This document shows positions 6,345 through 6,918 of a DNA stretch of 6,918 nucleotides, in pieces. The notes beneath the pieces were generated by a model, which had not been told where the DNA came from, ran no database searches, and saw only the letters and a list, made by a program, of their open reading frames with translations. Position 1 is the first letter of the stretch, and every line of letters starts with the position of its first letter. Where the stretch lies: the NCBI GenBank assembly GCA_003175865.1, contig PSRF01000123.1:1-6918 (forward strand). The letters are read 5' to 3'. This DNA is from Blastocatellia bacterium. GTDB taxonomy: Bacteria > Acidobacteriota > Blastocatellia > Pyrinomonadales > Pyrinomonadaceae. Both the position numbers and the translations under genes were made by a program.

Positions 6345-6918
6345 CAATCCCCCACCGGTTCGGGTTCATTAGGAATCATATGACCATCAGGTGTAATGAT
6401 CGCTTTATGATCCGGTGTGATGTGTTCGCCTTCTATTGTGATCTCCTCGCCAGTTGGTAACTCAATCGGCAGGTGGTCCAAATATCTTTCCGCATCGATC
6501 GCCGCCATACATCCCGTTCCTGCCGCAGTCACAGCCTGTCGATAAACCGAATCCTGGACATCGCCACAAGCAAAGACTCCCGGAATGTTTGTCGCAGTAG
6601 AGTGGCCCGAAGTTTTCAGATACCCAATTTCATCCATGTCCAACTGACCCTTGAACAGTTCAGTGTTGGGTTTGTGACCGATCGCCACAAACACACCTGA
6701 GCACGGATGAATTCTTTCTTCACCTGTCTTTAGATTGTGCAATAACACGGCGTGCACGCCGTCTTCCTGGTTTCCAAGGATCTCCTTGACGGCGGAATCC
6801 CAGATAAATTCGATCTTCGGATTTTGAAACGCTTTCTCTTGCATGATCTTCGACGCACGCAACTTGTTGCGACGATGGACCACATAAACTTTCGAGGCGT
6901 AGCGAGTCAGGAACGTCG
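6344..6918 (-). CDS. trxB: Thioredoxin reductase, C-terminal part (5' partial)
   Basis: The frame stays open to the right edge, giving about 190 residues of an NADPH- and FAD-dependent flavoenzyme that reduces thioredoxin in the cytoplasm. Visible in order: '[16 protein letters not shown]' with '[12 protein letters not shown]', the NADPH phosphate-binding strand and loop; '[15 protein letters not shown]', typical of the fold; and '[27 protein letters not shown]', the second FAD-binding motif. The N-terminal FAD motif, the redox-active CxxC and the NADPH-binding glycine motif lie outside the window, so activity cannot be confirmed. Known bacterial TrxB proteins usually end soon after 'AERYLD'; here 43 more residues follow (encoded by 6347-6475), rich in Glu, Pro, Ile and Asp, with 'ITPD' twice. 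The tail could be a lineage feature or a partner-binding extension. The gene is convergent with the HxlR gene; its promoter is outside the window. Ferredoxin- or NAD-dependent relatives are less likely given the HRR motif. Confidence 0.93.
   Translation of the reverse strand, partial: TFLTRYASKVYVVHRRNKLRASKIMQEKAFQNPKIEFIWDSAVKEILGNQEDGVHAVLLHNLKTGEERIHPCSGVFVAIGHKPNTELFKGQLDMDEIGYLKTSGHSTATNIPGVFACGDVQDSVYRQAVTAAGTGCMAAIDAERYLDHLPIELPTGEEITIEGEHITPDHKAIITPDGHMIPNEPEPVGD

Noticed and set aside
1..6918. Search for a mobile element, CRISPR array, toxin-antitoxin pair, defence system or tRNA
   Set aside because: No transposase or integrase motifs, terminal repeats, spaced repeats, small paired genes or cloverleaf-like sequence were seen; the genes are common regulatory, envelope and redox families.

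Overview
This window looks like ordinary chromosomal DNA from a Gram-negative bacterium. The first gene ends like an outer-membrane beta-barrel protein. The kinase and regulator pair combines a ComP-like membrane sensor with NtrB/NtrC-type output, an arrangement I associate with Acidobacteriota (for example Blastocatellia). That phylum assignment is an inference from protein style only. No RNA gene, insertion sequence, CRISPR array, phage gene or plasmid gene is visible.

Layout: (1) 1-990, plus strand, the 3' part of a gene for an outer-membrane, TonB-dependent-receptor-like barrel, cut by the left edge. (2) 991-1294, non-coding, with a sigma-54-like element, a bulged hairpin and a weak sigma-70-like promoter. 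(3) 1295-4237, plus strand, a 980-residue membrane histidine kinase: PDZ-like domain, about ten membrane segments, GAF, PAS, HisKA and HATPase. (4) 4238-4395, non-coding, with three inverted repeats including a striking 20-bp dyad. (5) 4396-5823, plus strand, a complete NtrC-family sigma-54 activator (receiver, AAA+, Fis-type HTH). (6) 5845-6300, plus strand, an HxlR-family repressor with a four-cysteine tail, 21 nt behind the activator. (7) 6344-6918, minus strand, the C-terminal part of a thioredoxin reductase, convergent with the HxlR gene and cut by the right edge.

Working model: the kinase senses a signal in the membrane or periplasm, autophosphorylates at His762 and passes the phosphate to Asp61 of the activator, which then drives sigma-54 promoters. 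The HxlR protein may be co-transcribed with the activator; its conserved Cys9 and Cys4 tail suggest a redox- or zinc-linked input. The thioredoxin reductase is probably a separate housekeeping unit. I do not see a clearly new system. The most distinctive points are the composite sensor kinase, the perfect dyad upstream of the activator, the Cys4 tail on the HxlR protein and the 43-residue tail on the thioredoxin reductase.
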